From positions 41,416,164 through 41,480,163 of the forward strand of contig CM075941.1 of assembly GCA_038030265.1 (NCBI GenBank): DNA of 64,000 nt. Reading direction: 5' to 3'. Shown piece by piece: positions 40,304-52,589 of this stretch; position 1 is the stretch's first letter; every line of letters starts with the position of its first letter. This DNA comes from Corythucha ciliata. Lineage: Eukaryota > Arthropoda > Insecta > Hemiptera > Tingidae. Both the position numbers and the translations under genes were made by a program. Under the pieces are notes generated by a model. That model made no database searches, was not told the origin of the DNA, and saw only the letters and a list, made by a program, of their open reading frames with translations.

Positions 40304-41802
40304 TGTATACAGGGTGTAACGGGAAAATGGGGCATAATTGAAATGGGTGATTCTACATCACATATGGGTCAAAAATGACTCTATGGACCATGGTCCGAAT
40401 ATCAACCGTTTCTGAGAAAATCGCAGTTTTCCTGATTGTCAATGCATCAGGCGTTTTCCTCAAAACTCGGTCGGTATCTTAGCAACCATTGATCCTAGAG
40501 AAATTTCAAGGACACCGTTGGAAAGAGCACAAAATTACCTTCAAGGTGATCGTAAAGTAAGGGTAGTTCGTGAAATTTTGACGCCCTTTACGCTCGGCTG
40601 AATAGCAGCTTTCTTGAATTTCTCTATTCTCACTTGTTATTCAGCCAGCTGTAATTTTACTGACAGCTCTCGGAGGAAGAGTAGGACTTCAGGAAAAACT
40701 TCTACAACTATTAAGCTTTCAAATGACCTGCTTGGTTCGGGGTTTTGTCCTTCGTTTCTTGGAGCTACAGTTCAAAATGCATGAAGCCCCTGTCTAAATC
40801 GTTGGGAAACGCATGGTTGCAATTGCCATAGAATGGGGAAAATTCGTTCAAGAAAATGCTCTTTATGCCACTCAGGTTGGTGAGGAATTCTAATCGGTTC
40901 TAATTTTGTATTTGCTGGTGTGTTTCCCCCTTCCCCCCCCCCAAGGGCGGTACGTCTTAGCAGTAGGGAGTAATTTATTTAAGCCCCTGGCATAAGCAGT
41001 TGGCTTTGAGTTTGACTATCACTGTCTGTTTCCACCAAGCTCTACGAATTATCTGCCAGAGGAGAGGGCAGGAACGATAGTGACAGTTGGCAGTCATCCT
41101 TGAATTTTACCGATCAGAACCCCCAGGTTCTGAGCAGTGACCTGCAGTTTCAAGCACTTAGTACGGCTTTTTTGGAGTTGGTCCAGCAAGGTAACTGGAC
41201 GCAGCAGTCTCAACGGAGAGGACAATTCACCGAAAAGATTCGAAAAGAGCATTCGGAAGCAAAATGTTTCCCTCTCGAGAGCAATCGTAAACGTACGTTT
41301 CCAAACATTTTAGACGAGTTTTCAAGTATTTCGAACTGTATCTCAGAAGGAATAAAGACAAAACCCCGAACCAAGCAGATCATTTAAAAGCTTAATAATT
41401 GTAGAAGTTTTTCCTGAAGTCCTACTCTTCCTTCGAGAGCTGTCAGTAAAATTACAGCTGACTGAATAACAAGTAAGAATAGAGAAATTCAAGGAAGTGG
41501 CTTTTCAGCCGAGCATTAAAGGTGCCCAAATCTCACGAACTACCCGAAATTTACGATCATCTTAAAGGAAATTTTGTGCTCTTTCCAACGGTGTCCTTAA
41601 AATTTCTCCAGGATCAATGGTTGCTAAGATACCGACCGAGTTACGAAAAAAACGCCTGATGCATTGACAATCAGGAAAACTGCTATTTTCTCGGAAACGG
41701 TTAATATTCGGACCATGGTCCACATAGTCATTTTTGACCCACATGTGATGTAGAATCACCCATTTCAGTTATGCCCAATTTTCCCGTTACACCCTGTATA
41801 TA
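40304..41802. mobile_element. Foldback element 2, mariner-like ends, about 510-bp arms
   Basis: The left end GTATACAGGGTGTAACGGGA is matched inverted by TCCCGTTACACCCTGTATAT at the right. The arms match to about 40,815 and from about 41,290, with mismatches and small gaps. It shares terminal ACACCCTGTATATA and blocks such as GGTGATTCT and GACCATxGTCCGA with foldback element 1 and the arm at 215-838. The interior frame at 41.1-41.4 kb has no recognisable product. Confidence 0.85.
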
Positions 41803-42960
41803 GACATGTATATGTAGACATAGTCATATAATAGAAGTAATTTAGTATTTTCTAAATAAGTAATTTAGTATATAGTAATAATCTTCATATCCCCCGCAAA
41901 ATATAATAACCCCCACCCCACACACATTTTAAAAGTTCATAGCACTGCTCGCTCTACCACCCCTTTGCGTTCGGCACCCCTGCTTTGCGTATTATGTACA
42001 AATGTAGACATAATCGTATTATGTACAGCAATTGTACAGAATGTACAGAAATTGAAGTAACTAGGAGTCCTACCCCCCTTAGACCACCCGTATCTTTCAA
42101 GCCCTTGCTCGAGCCGAAGAATCACGCCGCCGCTATGCATGAACGCTGAACTGGAGAGGCCACCGAGTGGAACCGTGCACTTCAAAAGAAGTATCCCTTT
42201 AATTTTCAGTCCTTTTGCGTGAAAGAAAAACACGCCAGTCTGTCAGTTGAGAGAAGAGAGACAAAAAAAAAAAAAAAAATGCAGAAAGTGCAAGATGGTT
42301 CCAATTTAAATATTAATAAATTGGCTACAATTCAACGGTTTAAATATAGCTAGGCGCACATTATGCCCCTCAGCCTCTGGGAAGGGTGAAATGTCACCAT
42401 ATTTTCATATTTGTATCAATAATTTAACGCTCTCGTTAAAAATAAACAAGGAAAAAGACATCATCACTATTAGCCCCCCCCCCCTCTAGACCCACATATC
42501 ACCAAACTTAAAAAAGTTAAGCTAGCTGGGAAGAAGCGGGGGCATAAAAGAAATAAATATTGGGTGAATAACGGCAGAGGAATGTTGAAACACAATTAGG
42601 ATAACGGCCTTCTTTTTATCCGACGCCCTGTCAAGTTTCTTTTAGCTCTAAATTGATTCCCTAGAAGAAGGCCGTCCGGAATGCCACCGCTAAAAATACT
42701 AAAAAAGAACAATTCTTTGCCGAATATTTCCATGAAAACTTATAGCATTTTCCATAAAATTTCGCTCTGAAGCCGAAAATTTCCACCCGTCTTCTCTGAA
42801 TTATATCATATGGTAACAGAGAAGACGGGTGGAAATGCTCGGCTCCAGAGCGGAATTTCATGTAAATGGAAAACGCCATTAGTTTTCACCCATTGAATGC
42901 CTCCCCACGCCATTGGAAATAAAATTCGGGTGGCTTTAAGAAAAATATTGTAATTGGAAG
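41803..42960. other. Intergenic; no gene supported
   Basis: Holds AT-rich DNA, poly-C tracts (42,474), a 17-A run at 42,264, and palindromic MITE copy 2. Confidence 0.5.
42743..42878. mobile_element. Palindromic MITE family P, copy 2
   Basis: Same stems as copy 1 (TTCCACCCGTCTTCTCTGAA and complement) around TTATATCATATGGTAAC. It lies about 80 bp beyond the EFR3 stop codon, so it may fall in that gene's 3' untranslated region. Confidence 0.85.
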
Positions 42961-45900
42961 TTAATAAAATATTTCTGAGAACGTATCGTGAATCTCTTTC
43001 TCGAGATTCTTGTCCTTTTGATTTGATTTACTTTTTGTCTTCTTAGGACTAGCTTTAATCGGAGGGAGGCTTCGGAGTATTTTCCGAGCCTCTTTTTTTA
43101 TATGTTCGTCCTGCGCCAAAAAACTAATCAAACCATGGGCAAGGGGTCAGCGAGTCAGGAGAAAACAACAAAGCGGAGGCTCTAAACTCTTGCAAGAGGC
43201 CCACATAGGGAAGAGGTGTACCTCCTTGCTATCGAGACTGCTCAAAATTTCACCGAAAGTCATCCTGGAAAACTTGGCTTTCAATCTGAGAGCTTCAGCT
43301 CGTTTCCTAGCCTGAACGCTCTCGCGTGTTTCATCGACGATGGCTTTCATCGCAACGAAACTCAATTGTTCGCTTATGACCCCCTAAAGAAAATAATATT
43401 CAATCAAACAGGAAAGTAGCCCCCGTTACAATAACGATAGACCTCCGCGATACTTTTGGTTGCAAAGCCAGAAGTGGACGGCAATTCAGAAAAGTCTGCC
43501 TCGTTCGTCCGCGAGAATGAGGAGTCTGTCTTGTTCAACTTCTTCGCGGTGGACGAATTCGAAAATTATGTTAGCAGTGGAGAAACGAGGGAGGGGGATA
43601 ATTACTTCATCAATGCCTAAAACTTGATTTATAGCAGTGACGTCTTTTTCGGACGGAAATAAAATGTTCCGTTCATTCGTCAATGAAATGAGCGATTCTT
43701 TGCGACTCGTTTTGTTAGCCTCCAAGTCGTCGATTCCTCTGAAGGAAAACGAAAAACAACTTGTGGGGCCCTATAATAGTTCTGGAGTAGTAACTAGGAG
43801 GTTTTTAAGAAGCTCCTCCTCCCTCCCATGTAACCGTGAAAACCACTAAGAATGTGTATAAGGCCTTTGCCATTTTTCACAGGCCTGAGGGTCTCAAAGG
43901 GGGAGATAGTTTCCGGGGTGCTCTCTTAACCCTTTTGCTCCCTCTTAGTTACGCCACTTCTTCCACCTACAATTTATCCAGTTTTTCTTCGAACGACTTG
44001 GATTTTCCCAAAACAGTCTGCATGTAGTTCAAAAGGGTAAAAGGGTTGATGAATAGACTTGGGTCGAGGGCCGACGAATTTTCCGTGAATTTCGTCGAAA
44101 GATCGGGTAGAAGCCATGGGGCCATTACAAATCGTTTCTTGATAATCTGCGCGTAAATTACGTCGAATTATGCGCCGCACCAGATGCGCATTACTTAATT
44201 TAATTACTTCATTCGAATAATCAACGAGAATTTCACTCTTTAGAATATTCGCGGAGAGTTTAAACAAAGCCAAAGTGATGCCGAGCAAATTATTTCTGTC
44301 CGGGTTGCTAATATTCGTCTGAGATAGAGCCAGTTCCTGAGTTGAATAGACAACGATTTTTGGAATGGGCGAGCCAAAAACACGAGTAATTCTACCTGAA
44401 TTTTGTAGAGACACGCCAAGTACCCGGGGAAGGTGGTCCGGTCCAAAAAAGTGGCCAAAACGCCCATCGTTTTGTACAGTGACGCCACTATTGCCAGGTT
44501 GACATCGCCCGTTAACAGAGGGCGCAGTAGGGCTTGGTATATCTCGACGTCGAATTTTTTTACCAGGAGGCAATTTTCTTTAGGAATTAACGTTACGTCG
44601 ATTTTGACTCTAGCGTAACTGAATTTCGGGTTCATTAGAGTGGTGGTGGTGGTGATGGTGGTGGTGGGCGGTTATTGTTTTACTCGGGGCATTGTAAGTT
44701 TTTCAGGTTTCCATTCAAATCAAGAAGAGTGTGAAAAATTTCTTGTCCCAAAATAGTGGTAGCTCTATTTGAAATAAGGTAGAGCAGAGGATTAAGCATG
44801 GGGAGCGGAAAGGCATTTCTGTATGTTCTAGAAATCTGGCTCAAAGAGTGAATGAGAGAAGGGAGAGGGGCTTTAATTTTCAATTTCATTACATTTAGGA
44901 GAATTTTCAGCATGATGTCTCTGAGTAGGACGTCCTTGTCGAGTTCATATGACAAGATACTTCTCATCACAAAAAGCATCACCTCTATTTTTTCGTACTC
45001 GGCCATGTGACTGCAGAACGCTTGCAGACACTCGAGCAGAAGCACGAAATATCGCTCCTCATCGGGCGTCTTCTGTTTCGTCAAACTCAGTTTGACGTGA
45101 CGAAGAACGAACGAGACTAATTCGAACACGACCGGACCTTTTTAGCGGCAGAAAGAAAGTCTTGAAAGTGGCCGACGGGGCATATGCACTACACAGGGCA
45201 ACGAACCAGGACTTTTCCCCTTTTGAAAGTCCACGCTTTTACACAGAATTCGTGCACAGAAGATTCGTTTGAGAGCCGGTTCATTCGAGTGCGTATCCAG
45301 GTATTTGATCATTTGTTGATTGATGGCATACCAGTATTGGTTCTGCTAGCAAAGGGACGGCGGGTTCAAATACTGTCGAAAAAATTACATTCGTGGTTAA
45401 CCTGAATCGAAAGTGTCACAATTCGAAAGACTTCCGCGGCGAATTCGTTCGAGTACTGGTTGTAATTATCGTCCAAATGACTGTTATTAAGAGCATACGC
45501 ATAAACGGATTCAATGTCAACCCTTTTGTGGATGATTCTTACCTCAACAACGAGTTAACCAAAATAGAAACATGGTTATAGGCTGTTTTCGACAGCAAAT
45601 AACTGAAGCAATTAAACGCCAGCGCTCCTGCATTTTTAGGATCCGACGCCTCGGCATTTATTTCCTGGTTTGAAAAACTACACACGAGGGTGATAGGGGG
45701 GGTCTAAAGTAGGAAAAAATCGAGTGGCTTAACGGACAGAAGATTTACTTGGAACGATAAATGTTGAAAAGTAGCGCTCCGATTAAAGTATCCAAATTTC
45801 CCGGCTCCCAGATATTGTCGGCGACGTCATCCGAGAAAATTTTCACAAGAACGCTCTGTTTTTCGGCGAAGTGAGCTCGTCAGTTTTCACAGACAAGCTT

Positions 45901-46582
45901 GCAAACTTGCCAGTTTATACCTTCAATCCCCTGACTCCCATAACGCGAATCACGTCCGAGTCCGGTTGCACCTTTCGACTGAACTCGGCGAACTTTTTAA
46001 AAAAGTAAGAGTAATCCGTGTAAAAGTCACCCACGTCCGTCTTCATATTGCAGTATTTTATAAACTGCAAATTTAACGACAAATTGACTTAAAATAAAGA
46101 AACAAAAAAATGAGGCAAATTGGGGCTGTACGGAAGCTGTTGCGATGCCCTGCATATCAACATTGTTCGATTCCAACAGCCTTTTGATCACTTTTAAATA
46201 GCCCTCGACGAAATCACCTTCAAGTTTGTTTTGATTTCTCGTTAAAATCAGTTCCAGAGCCTCGATCGCGATAGTAATAAACCTTCAAGAAAAACGCTAA
46301 GTTGAAAAGATCAACAATGCCCTGTAATTCCCCTACGTCAATCGCTGTTTCCTAATATCCTTTCTCACTCTTTTTCCCATATAATCCGCTATTTTACCAT
46401 TTTTTTCGCTCGAGCTTATGGCAAAAAATAAAAGCTTGTCCATTTCGAACTCTAGAATATCCTATAAAACGATATGTTACTTTCTTAAAACAGTAAAACC
46501 GTTTGGAGGGAGGGGGCACTCACTCCCGGCTTCTTCGGAAAAATATTGTCAACCAAGGTTTTGTAGCGCGGACGCATTCGCC
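42961..46582 (-). CDS. EFR3: EFR3 homologue (plasma-membrane anchor of PI4KA), 5' exon not found
   Basis: Sixteen minus-strand exons join in phase (high to low): 46582-46524, 46461-46337, 46282-46132, 46064-45921, 45855-45749, 45677-45543, 45480-45402, 45342-45207, 45137-44684, 44618-44396, 44336-44208, 44146-43971, 43738-43606, 43541-43443, 43383-43222, 43110-42961. They encode about 820 residues, matching EFR3A/B length. Diagnostic blocks are RPRYKTLVDNIFP at the start, AIEALELIL, FIKYCN...VRGLK, DNIWEPGNLDTL...LLFN, LAFNCFSYLL...SIQ and EVMLF, with a lysine-rich tail. EFR3 is a helical-repeat protein, lipid-anchored through N-terminal cysteines, that with TTC7 and FAM126 brings PI4KA to the plasma membrane (Drosophila rolling blackout). 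The cysteine-bearing first exon should lie above 46.6 kb (phase 1) and was not found. The C-terminal third is diverged. Confidence 0.92.
44619..44683 (-). repeat. CACCAC microsatellite inside a 65-bp EFR3 intron
   Basis: Most of this intron is a CCACCA repeat (plus strand GGTGGT). It must still supply a branch site, perhaps CTCTAAT near its 3' end. Confidence 0.7.
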
Positions 46583-46788
46583 CTTTAGAAAGGAAAAAAT
46601 GAAAAATAAAGCCGTTTTTAAGGTTTAGCAGGAAGATATATACACTTTTCTGACGGTAGCGTCTTTTTCATTGCAGACATTACTGACTTGTCTGGAGAGA
46701 CACGAGCGCAAAACGAACCCGTTTTTTGTTGTTTTTTTATTTTTATTTTTCAATCATATGGCTTAATACGGAATGAACAAAACCGCCT

Positions 46789-46985
46789 AAGGTCGGTCGT
46801 CCACTGGAAGCGTTTTCGAGCAGCGCTTCAACGCGCGATAACGAGCGTACATCCCAAAGGATCAAATTGAATGTGTAGTGTAGGCTTAGCTGTAGTGAAT
46901 TCAATTTAAACCTTTTTAGATGTACGCGCGTTGTAGGGCGTTGTCGTAGCGCCGATCGAAAACGCTTCCAGTAGACGAACGGCCT
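46789..46985. mobile_element. MITE with ACTGGAAGCGTTTTCGA arms
   Basis: AGGTCGGTCGTCCACTGGAA and the inverted AGGCCGTTCGTCTACTGGAA begin arms of about 70 bp, broken by small gaps. Its right arm from 46,931 is repeated at 48,711, where the direct duplication begins. Confidence 0.75.
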
Positions 46986-47869
46986 CAAGTTCCGTTCACA
47001 CGCTCGAACTTATTTTTCCAACCTAGTGTTGAAAACTCAAATCTGAAAAAATCGGGACCTAATTTACAAAGTCCAAAATCTCCCGAGACAAAAAGGAAAA
47101 AACCGGCACACTCGACTTGAGGTGTCGTCCTTGAGGGCATTCGCGAAGGACGTTCAAGAGTTCGAACAACTCCAACCATAAGAAGCTCTAACCACAAAAA
47201 CAATGAAGCACGAACAAAATTGAACCCCCAAAAGCTCAAGCCACAGAAAGCTGTAACCCCCAAAAGATTTAACCACAAAATGCTCTGACCAAAAAATGCT
47301 CAAACCATAAAAGCTCTAACTTCAAAAGATCTGGGGGCCTCCGAACAATAACTACGAAGCAATAGCTTTTTCGCAGTCATATGTTTATTTCATTAATTTT
47401 CTTCAAACAAATGAATGAAATAGACACATGGCTGGCGAAAAAAATATTGATTGTTGTTAAGCGGCCCATACATGCACAATAAATATTGCGCAAACTAGGG
47501 GATGAACAATAAAATTGAACGTTTGTGTGTTGTATTGATGGGTTACACAATATAATGTACAACTAATTTTTATTCTGTGAACACCTGGAAACCAAATATT
47601 GCGCAAACTAGTTTGTGCAACAATATTGTACGTATATGGAATGGACCCCTTTAGAGAATAGGCCCCCTGACCACATACACGCATGAACATGAAAACATGA
47701 ACGCTAAAAAGCTTGAAAAACAAAAGGCTTTAAACGAAATGAAGCTCATTTACCACGAAGTCGTCTAACCACAAAATCTTCAACCCCAAAAAGCTCAAAC
47801 AAGATAAAAACTGTAACCGCAAAATGTGCGGTTACCAAAACCCATGGTAAAAAAAACCATGATGTACCA
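46931..47869. repeat. 0.94-kb direct duplication, copy 1
   Basis: Repeated almost base for base at 48711-49648, offset 1780 bp. The only difference found by eye is the length of A runs near the end. It contains an AACCACAAAAAGCTC-type array and a MITE. Translated frames on the minus strand are identical between the copies but have no family resemblance. Confidence 0.92.
47463..47648. mobile_element. MITE inside the duplication, copy 1
   Basis: GGCCCATACATGCACAATA...ATTGCGCAAACTAG at the left and, inverted, GGTCCATTCCATATACGTAC...CACAAACTAG at the right. It recurs in the duplicate at 49243-49428. Confidence 0.65.
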
Positions 47870-47880
47870 AAAAAAAAAAA

Positions 47881-48279
47881 AGTTTTGTTCCGACAGCAGC
47901 CTGTCGGGAAAAGTGCATTTCATTCATGCGACAATCGAGTCAAACCTCATAAGTTAGAACGATATCAATCAACTATGAATGACATTTAGGCCGTGGTATA
48001 GAAAGTCAAAATCATAAAATCGTGTTTCTTTTTACCGCAGGCCCCTTTTTTGGCACCAACTGAGGGGGAACAAAATGATGAAAATGAAACAGAGTCGGTT
48101 TGGTTGCCTATACGATATGGGAAGGTGGACTCTTGTTAGAGTTATTTGCAATTAAAATCTTTATCCCGGCCTAAATTTCATTCATAATTGATTGATATCG
48201 TTCTAACTTATGAGGTTTGACTCGATTGTCGCATGAATGAAATGCACTTTTCCCGACAGGCTGCTGTCGGAACAAAACT
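47881..48279. mobile_element. Foldback element with 113-bp near-perfect arms
   Basis: AGTTTTGTTCCGACAGCAGC starts the left arm and its exact complement ends the right arm. Only two or three mismatches occur over about 113 bp. The 173-bp centre has no coding capacity. It lies at the end of duplication copy 1, after an A run. Confidence 0.9.
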
Positions 48280-48710
48280 TTTTTCAGGTTACGTTAATTT
48301 TCAGATCAGTTAAATTAGGTTAAATGGCATGTCACAATTTCACCATTGCGCAATGCGGAGTGCCTGGGTTCGAATCCGAAACAATTTTTTTTTAATTTTT
48401 TTTGTTCCTCCCTTTTTGGCCCACCTCAGGATTTTTTACTCAATATTTATTAGGCTGTAGGCAAATCAAATAAAAGAGACGGCTCAAAATTCAGTGTCAA
48501 TGAAATTTTTTGGTAATTGGGTGGTCCAGTAAGGCATAGCGTTAATTTAATAGCTCCCCTCCGCCGAGAACTCCCCTGCCATATCAACGGATTTGGTTCA
48601 CAAGGGTCTCATACGAAAGCGCGTTCATTTCTCATTACTCGTGTCAATTTTGGGGGCAATTGCAGCAACAGCCGTGCGGTAGCGAATTTTCAACTAATTC
48701 AAACCCCTCT
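48280..48710. other. Spacer between the duplicate copies
   Basis: Contains a B-box-like GGTTCGAATCC at 48,368 without a matching A box, and a T run. No gene is supported. Confidence 0.5.
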
Positions 48711-49648
48711 TTGTAGGGCGTTGTCGTAGCGCCGATCGAAAACGCTTCCAGTAGACGAACGGCCTCAAGTTCCGTTCACACGCTCGAACTTATTTTTCCA
48801 ACCTAGTGTTGAAAACTCAAATCTGAAAAAATCGGGACCTAATTTACAAAGTCCAAAATCTCCCGAGACAAAAAGGAAAAAACCGGCACACTCGACTTGA
48901 GGTGTCGTCCTTGAGGGCATTCGCGAAGGACGTTCAAGAGTTCGAACAACTCCAACCATAAGAAGCTCTAACCACAAAAACAATGAAGCACGAACAAAAT
49001 TGAACCCCCAAAAGCTCAAGCCACAGAAAGCTGTAACCCCCAAAAGATTTAACCACAAAATGCTCTGACCAAAAAATGCTCAAACCATAAAAGCTCTAAC
49101 TTCAAAAGATCTGGGGGCCTCCGAACAATAACTACGAAGCAATAGCTTTTTCGCAGTCATATGTTTATTTCATTAATTTTCTTCAAACAAATGAATGAAA
49201 TAGACACATGGCTGGCGAAAAAAATATTGATTGTTGTTAAGCGGCCCATACATGCACAATAAATATTGCGCAAACTAGGGGATGAACAATAAAATTGAAC
49301 GTTTGTGTGTTGTATTGATGGGTTACACAATATAATGTACAACTAATTTTTATTCTGTGAACACCTGGAAACCAAATATTGCGCAAACTAGTTTGTGCAA
49401 CAATATTGTACGTATATGGAATGGACCCCTTTAGAGAATAGGCCCCCTGACCACATACACGCATGAACATGAAAACATGAACGCTAAAAAGCTTGAAAAA
49501 CAAAAGGCTTTAAACGAAATGAAGCTCATTTACCACGAAGTCGTCTAACCACAAAATCTTCAACCCCAAAAAGCTCAAACAAGATAAAAACTGTAACCGC
49601 AAAATGTGCGGTTACCAAAACCCATGGTAAAAAAACCATGATGTACCA
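48711..49648. repeat. 0.94-kb direct duplication, copy 2
   Basis: Near-identical to 46931-47869. Its left border falls inside the right arm of the MITE at 46789-46985. Its right border is an A run, after which related array units continue. Confidence 0.92.
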
Positions 49649-49804
49649 AAAAAAAAACTCGAATCCCAAAAAACTGTGACCACTAAAAGGTCTAGCCAAA
49701 AACAAATTGAACCACGAATATCCATTTTACAGGTGATTGCAACGTTGTGAAGGTTGATCCATTCTAATACGAAAGATTTTGTCCTCTTAACGAATTTATT
49801 TATT

Positions 49805-50037
49805 GGCGGAACTAGTTTTCGGTCTTCGAGGCCACTTTCAACGCCTTTTTTGACTCCAGTCTACACGGGTTAGAGAGTTCCACCCATGTCACTTGGTGGG
49901 GCGTTAAAGTTGAAGTCGTCCTTATAAATAGTAATTTACAGGTCTATTATTTATCTACATAGTTCACGTTTGTGATCACAAAGCTGACTCAATAAAGGCG
50001 TTGAAAATGGTCTTGAAGGCCAAAAACTACTTCCGCC
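49805..50037. mobile_element. MITE-like inverted repeat, GGCGGAACTAGTTTTCGGTC ends
   Basis: Arms of about 52 bp: GGCGGAACTAGTTTTCGGTC against the complement GGCGGAAGTAGTTTTTGGCC, both continuing through TTTTCAACGCCTTT-type sequence. The total is 233 bp. Confidence 0.75.
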
Positions 50038-50139
50038 GGGCTTAAGCTGCTTTCACACTAGGCGAAACTTACTCGCGAAAAAGTTTCCCAAGTAAGCCTC
50101 ATGCAGCGCTGGGGTGTTACACTAAGCGAAACAACGAAA

Positions 50140-50700
50140 CGATGAACGACGAAAATGACAGTTTCTAGGGTGAAATTGGCAGATTCGAGGACGAAATTGA
50201 CAGTTTATAGGACGAAATTGGGAGTTCTAGGACGACATTGATAGTTTTGAGACGAAATTTACACTTTCCAGGACGGAATTTTTTCTAGAACGAAATTGAC
50301 AGTTTTGAATGACGAAATTGACATTTCTAGAAAAAACAAAATTAACATGAAAACATTGAAATTGGCAGTTTCAGGGCGACACAGATAGGTTTGGCGACGG
50401 AATTGATGTTTCAAGGACGAATTTGACACTACTAGGACGAAATTGGCAGTTTATAGAGCAGCATTGTTGTGAGGGTTTCTAGTACTCGACTGTTGTGACG
50501 TTGTGAGCCCGAATTGTCAGCTGCTGAATCTCGTTTTGTGATCTTTTGTTATGTAGGAGGAAATTGACAGATTCCAAGACAAAACTGTCAGTTTCTGGGG
50601 TGTGACTGAGAGTTTGTCAGACGAAGTTGACAGTTCCAAAGACGAAATTGACAGTTCAAGCAAAATTGACAGTTGCCGGGAGAGATGTTAAGAAAAATCC
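50140..50700. repeat. Degenerate array, GGACGAAATTGACAGTTTC family
   Basis: About 20 units of 22-30 bp built on GACGAAATTGACAGTTT-CTAG, with variation and occasional gaps. Confidence 0.75.
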
Positions 50701-50739
50701 TTAGTCTGAAACACGAATTCTCGTAGGCGACTGAGTTCA

Positions 50740-51570
50740 CAATTTTTAGTGCGTGAGTCGTCATTTTTCGATCTTTCTATCGTTAGATCGCCAGTTCAGG
50801 CATTTTAAAGGCACGAATGGTCAATTTGGCCATTTTTGGAACGCGAATAGTCGTTTTTGCCAATTGTCAGTTTGGCGTGTCAGCTTTTGTAACCAAGTAA
50901 GGCGCAAATTGTCTTCAGTTCCACCATTATGTGAACGAAAATAGTCAGATTCGCCAGTTTTTTAGACACGAATAGTCTGTCAAGCATTCCTAGGGCCGAA
51001 AACGGTCAGTTTGCCATTTACAGGTCGCGAGAAGAGCGAATCGTCAGTTTTGCCATTTTGAGATGCCAATTGCCAATTCGGCTATGTCTAAATCATAAGT
51101 TGTCAGTTTAGCAATTTTCAAAATGGGAATAGTCATTTTCTGAGCCATTTTTAGAGCGTGAATAGCCCGTTTGACTATTTCCACAGGACGAATCGTCAGT
51201 AAAGTCAATTTTAGGACGCGAACGTTTAGCAAAGCCATTTGTATAGCACGAATCTTCAGTTTTGCCATTTTAGGGCACAAAATGGTCATTTTTCGAGCGG
51301 GAATTGCCTGCTTGGATACTTTCACATCACTTAGTTAGTTAGTTAGTCGTCACTTAGTTGGTTTAACAATTTTAAAGTAGGAAATCGCCAGTCTTACTAT
51401 CTAGGGGCGAAAATAGTCAATTTAGCCATTCTTAGTAGAGCGAAGCGCAAATAGTCTATGAAAACCAACGTATGGTCATTTTTTGGGCGCAGATAATTCA
51501 ATTTAGCCACGTTCGAGGGGTGAATCGTCCCTAACGCTTTGCAAAAAGCACGAATGACCAGTTTGACCAT
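50740..51570. repeat. Degenerate array, AGTCAGTTTxGCCATTTTTAG family
   Basis: The same family as at 8.9-9.7 and 60.4-61.3 kb: units of about 35 bp with CGAATxGTCAGTTTxGCCATTTT. Confidence 0.75.
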
Positions 51571-51859
51571 TTTTATACGGAAACACTTTGAAGATTGAAA
51601 TTTTCAGGGTCTTAGGGGGGGGGGGTATTGTAGGGTGAGCGGAATTGTCCAAATTGCCATTTCCCACCCTTACACACATGAACATCCCGAGACGTGGGTG
51701 GGCCGCCCTTTTTCCTGAATTCTGCCGCGAAATCATGGTTGATTTTCAGCAACAAAAACCCGCAAAATTGTTTTTTAGCGAGCCAGACCCCCGAAAATGC
51801 GTCTCTGGAGATACGTCCACGAAATTAGGTTTTTTTTATTAGTGAAATCAGAGAGTAAT

Positions 51860-51999
51860 AGTATTTTCCATTTGCATTAAAAACAGCTCTGGAGCCGAGC
51901 ATTTCCACCCGTCTCCTCTGAATTATATCATGTGGTAACGGAGAAGACAGGCGGAAATGCTCGGCTCCAGAGCCGAATTTTATGCAAATGGAAAACGCG
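51860..51999. mobile_element. Palindromic MITE family P, copy 3
   Basis: TATTTTCCATTTGCATTAAA...TTCCACCCGTCTCCTCTGAA mirrored to GGAAATGCTCGGCTCCAGAG...ATGGAAAACGC. Confidence 0.85.
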
Positions 52000-52485
52000 G
52001 TAAGTTGTTGTTTTTTTTTAAGAGCGAAATCTGAGAATTGCATTTTTTGTGAGTTTGGATGAAACAATATGTGATGACGCCGTAGAATTTCGACTTTCCC
52101 CATGGTATCTCTGGGTGAGCCACTGCCCCACAACGGCGGCGCTTTTGAGTCTAGGGGGGATGTCAATTGCCCACCACTGCCGCCGTCTGGCTCCACCCCT
52201 GGGCGTGAGAATAATGGACATTCCTTTCTAACAGCCACGATTTTCCCACTTTTCCCTTCGCGACTTTTAATTTTTTTCTTAATGAGCATAAAAAAATAAT
52301 AGTTCTGAAGAATAATAGTTCGGAGCAGAACTGATATTTGCACAAATTTCGTAAAGCAGTGTGGACCAGTGTTCCGTCTTATTTGCGCAAAATACACCGT
52401 GCAAGTCACTGCCGGGTCAAAAACGGCTACTCCAACGGTTTGGTCGACGGAGGTAACCACAAAGCATACAGTACCCTCCTAAAAC

Positions 52486-52586
52486 CTGGCTACACACATG
52501 TCGCCTAGAAACCAACCAACTGAAAATTGAAATATAATATGTTGCTCGTTGTTTGGCAAGTACCGCATGTACTCGTATGTAGCCAG
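52486..52586. mobile_element. Very short MITE, CTGGCTACACACATG ends
   Basis: CTGGCTACACACATG at the left and, inverted, CTGGCTACATACGAGTACATG at the right enclose 101 bp. Confidence 0.6.
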
Positions 52587-52589
52587 CTT

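Noticed and set aside
41100..41387. 95-codon frame inside foldback element 2 as a transposase
   Set aside because: No catalytic motif or helix-turn-helix pattern, and it partly overlaps the inverted arm.
43486..43725. EFR3 exon reading through to the stop at 43,486
   Set aside because: Splicing out 43,542-43,605, which contains a good branch site, gives an in-phase continuation into two further exons and a proper C-terminus.
42961..46582. FANCI as the identity of the minus-strand helical protein
   Set aside because: An early partial resemblance vanished once introns were placed. The full exon chain matches EFR3 over its N-terminal two thirds.
48340..48385. tRNA-like B box GGTTCGAATCC
   Set aside because: No A box or cloverleaf upstream; at most a fragment of a tRNA-derived repeat.
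46985..49503. Duplicated minus-strand frames (97, 61 and 88 codons) as real paralogous genes
   Set aside because: They are identical because the DNA is a recent duplication, and they lie in arrays and a MITE with no family resemblance.
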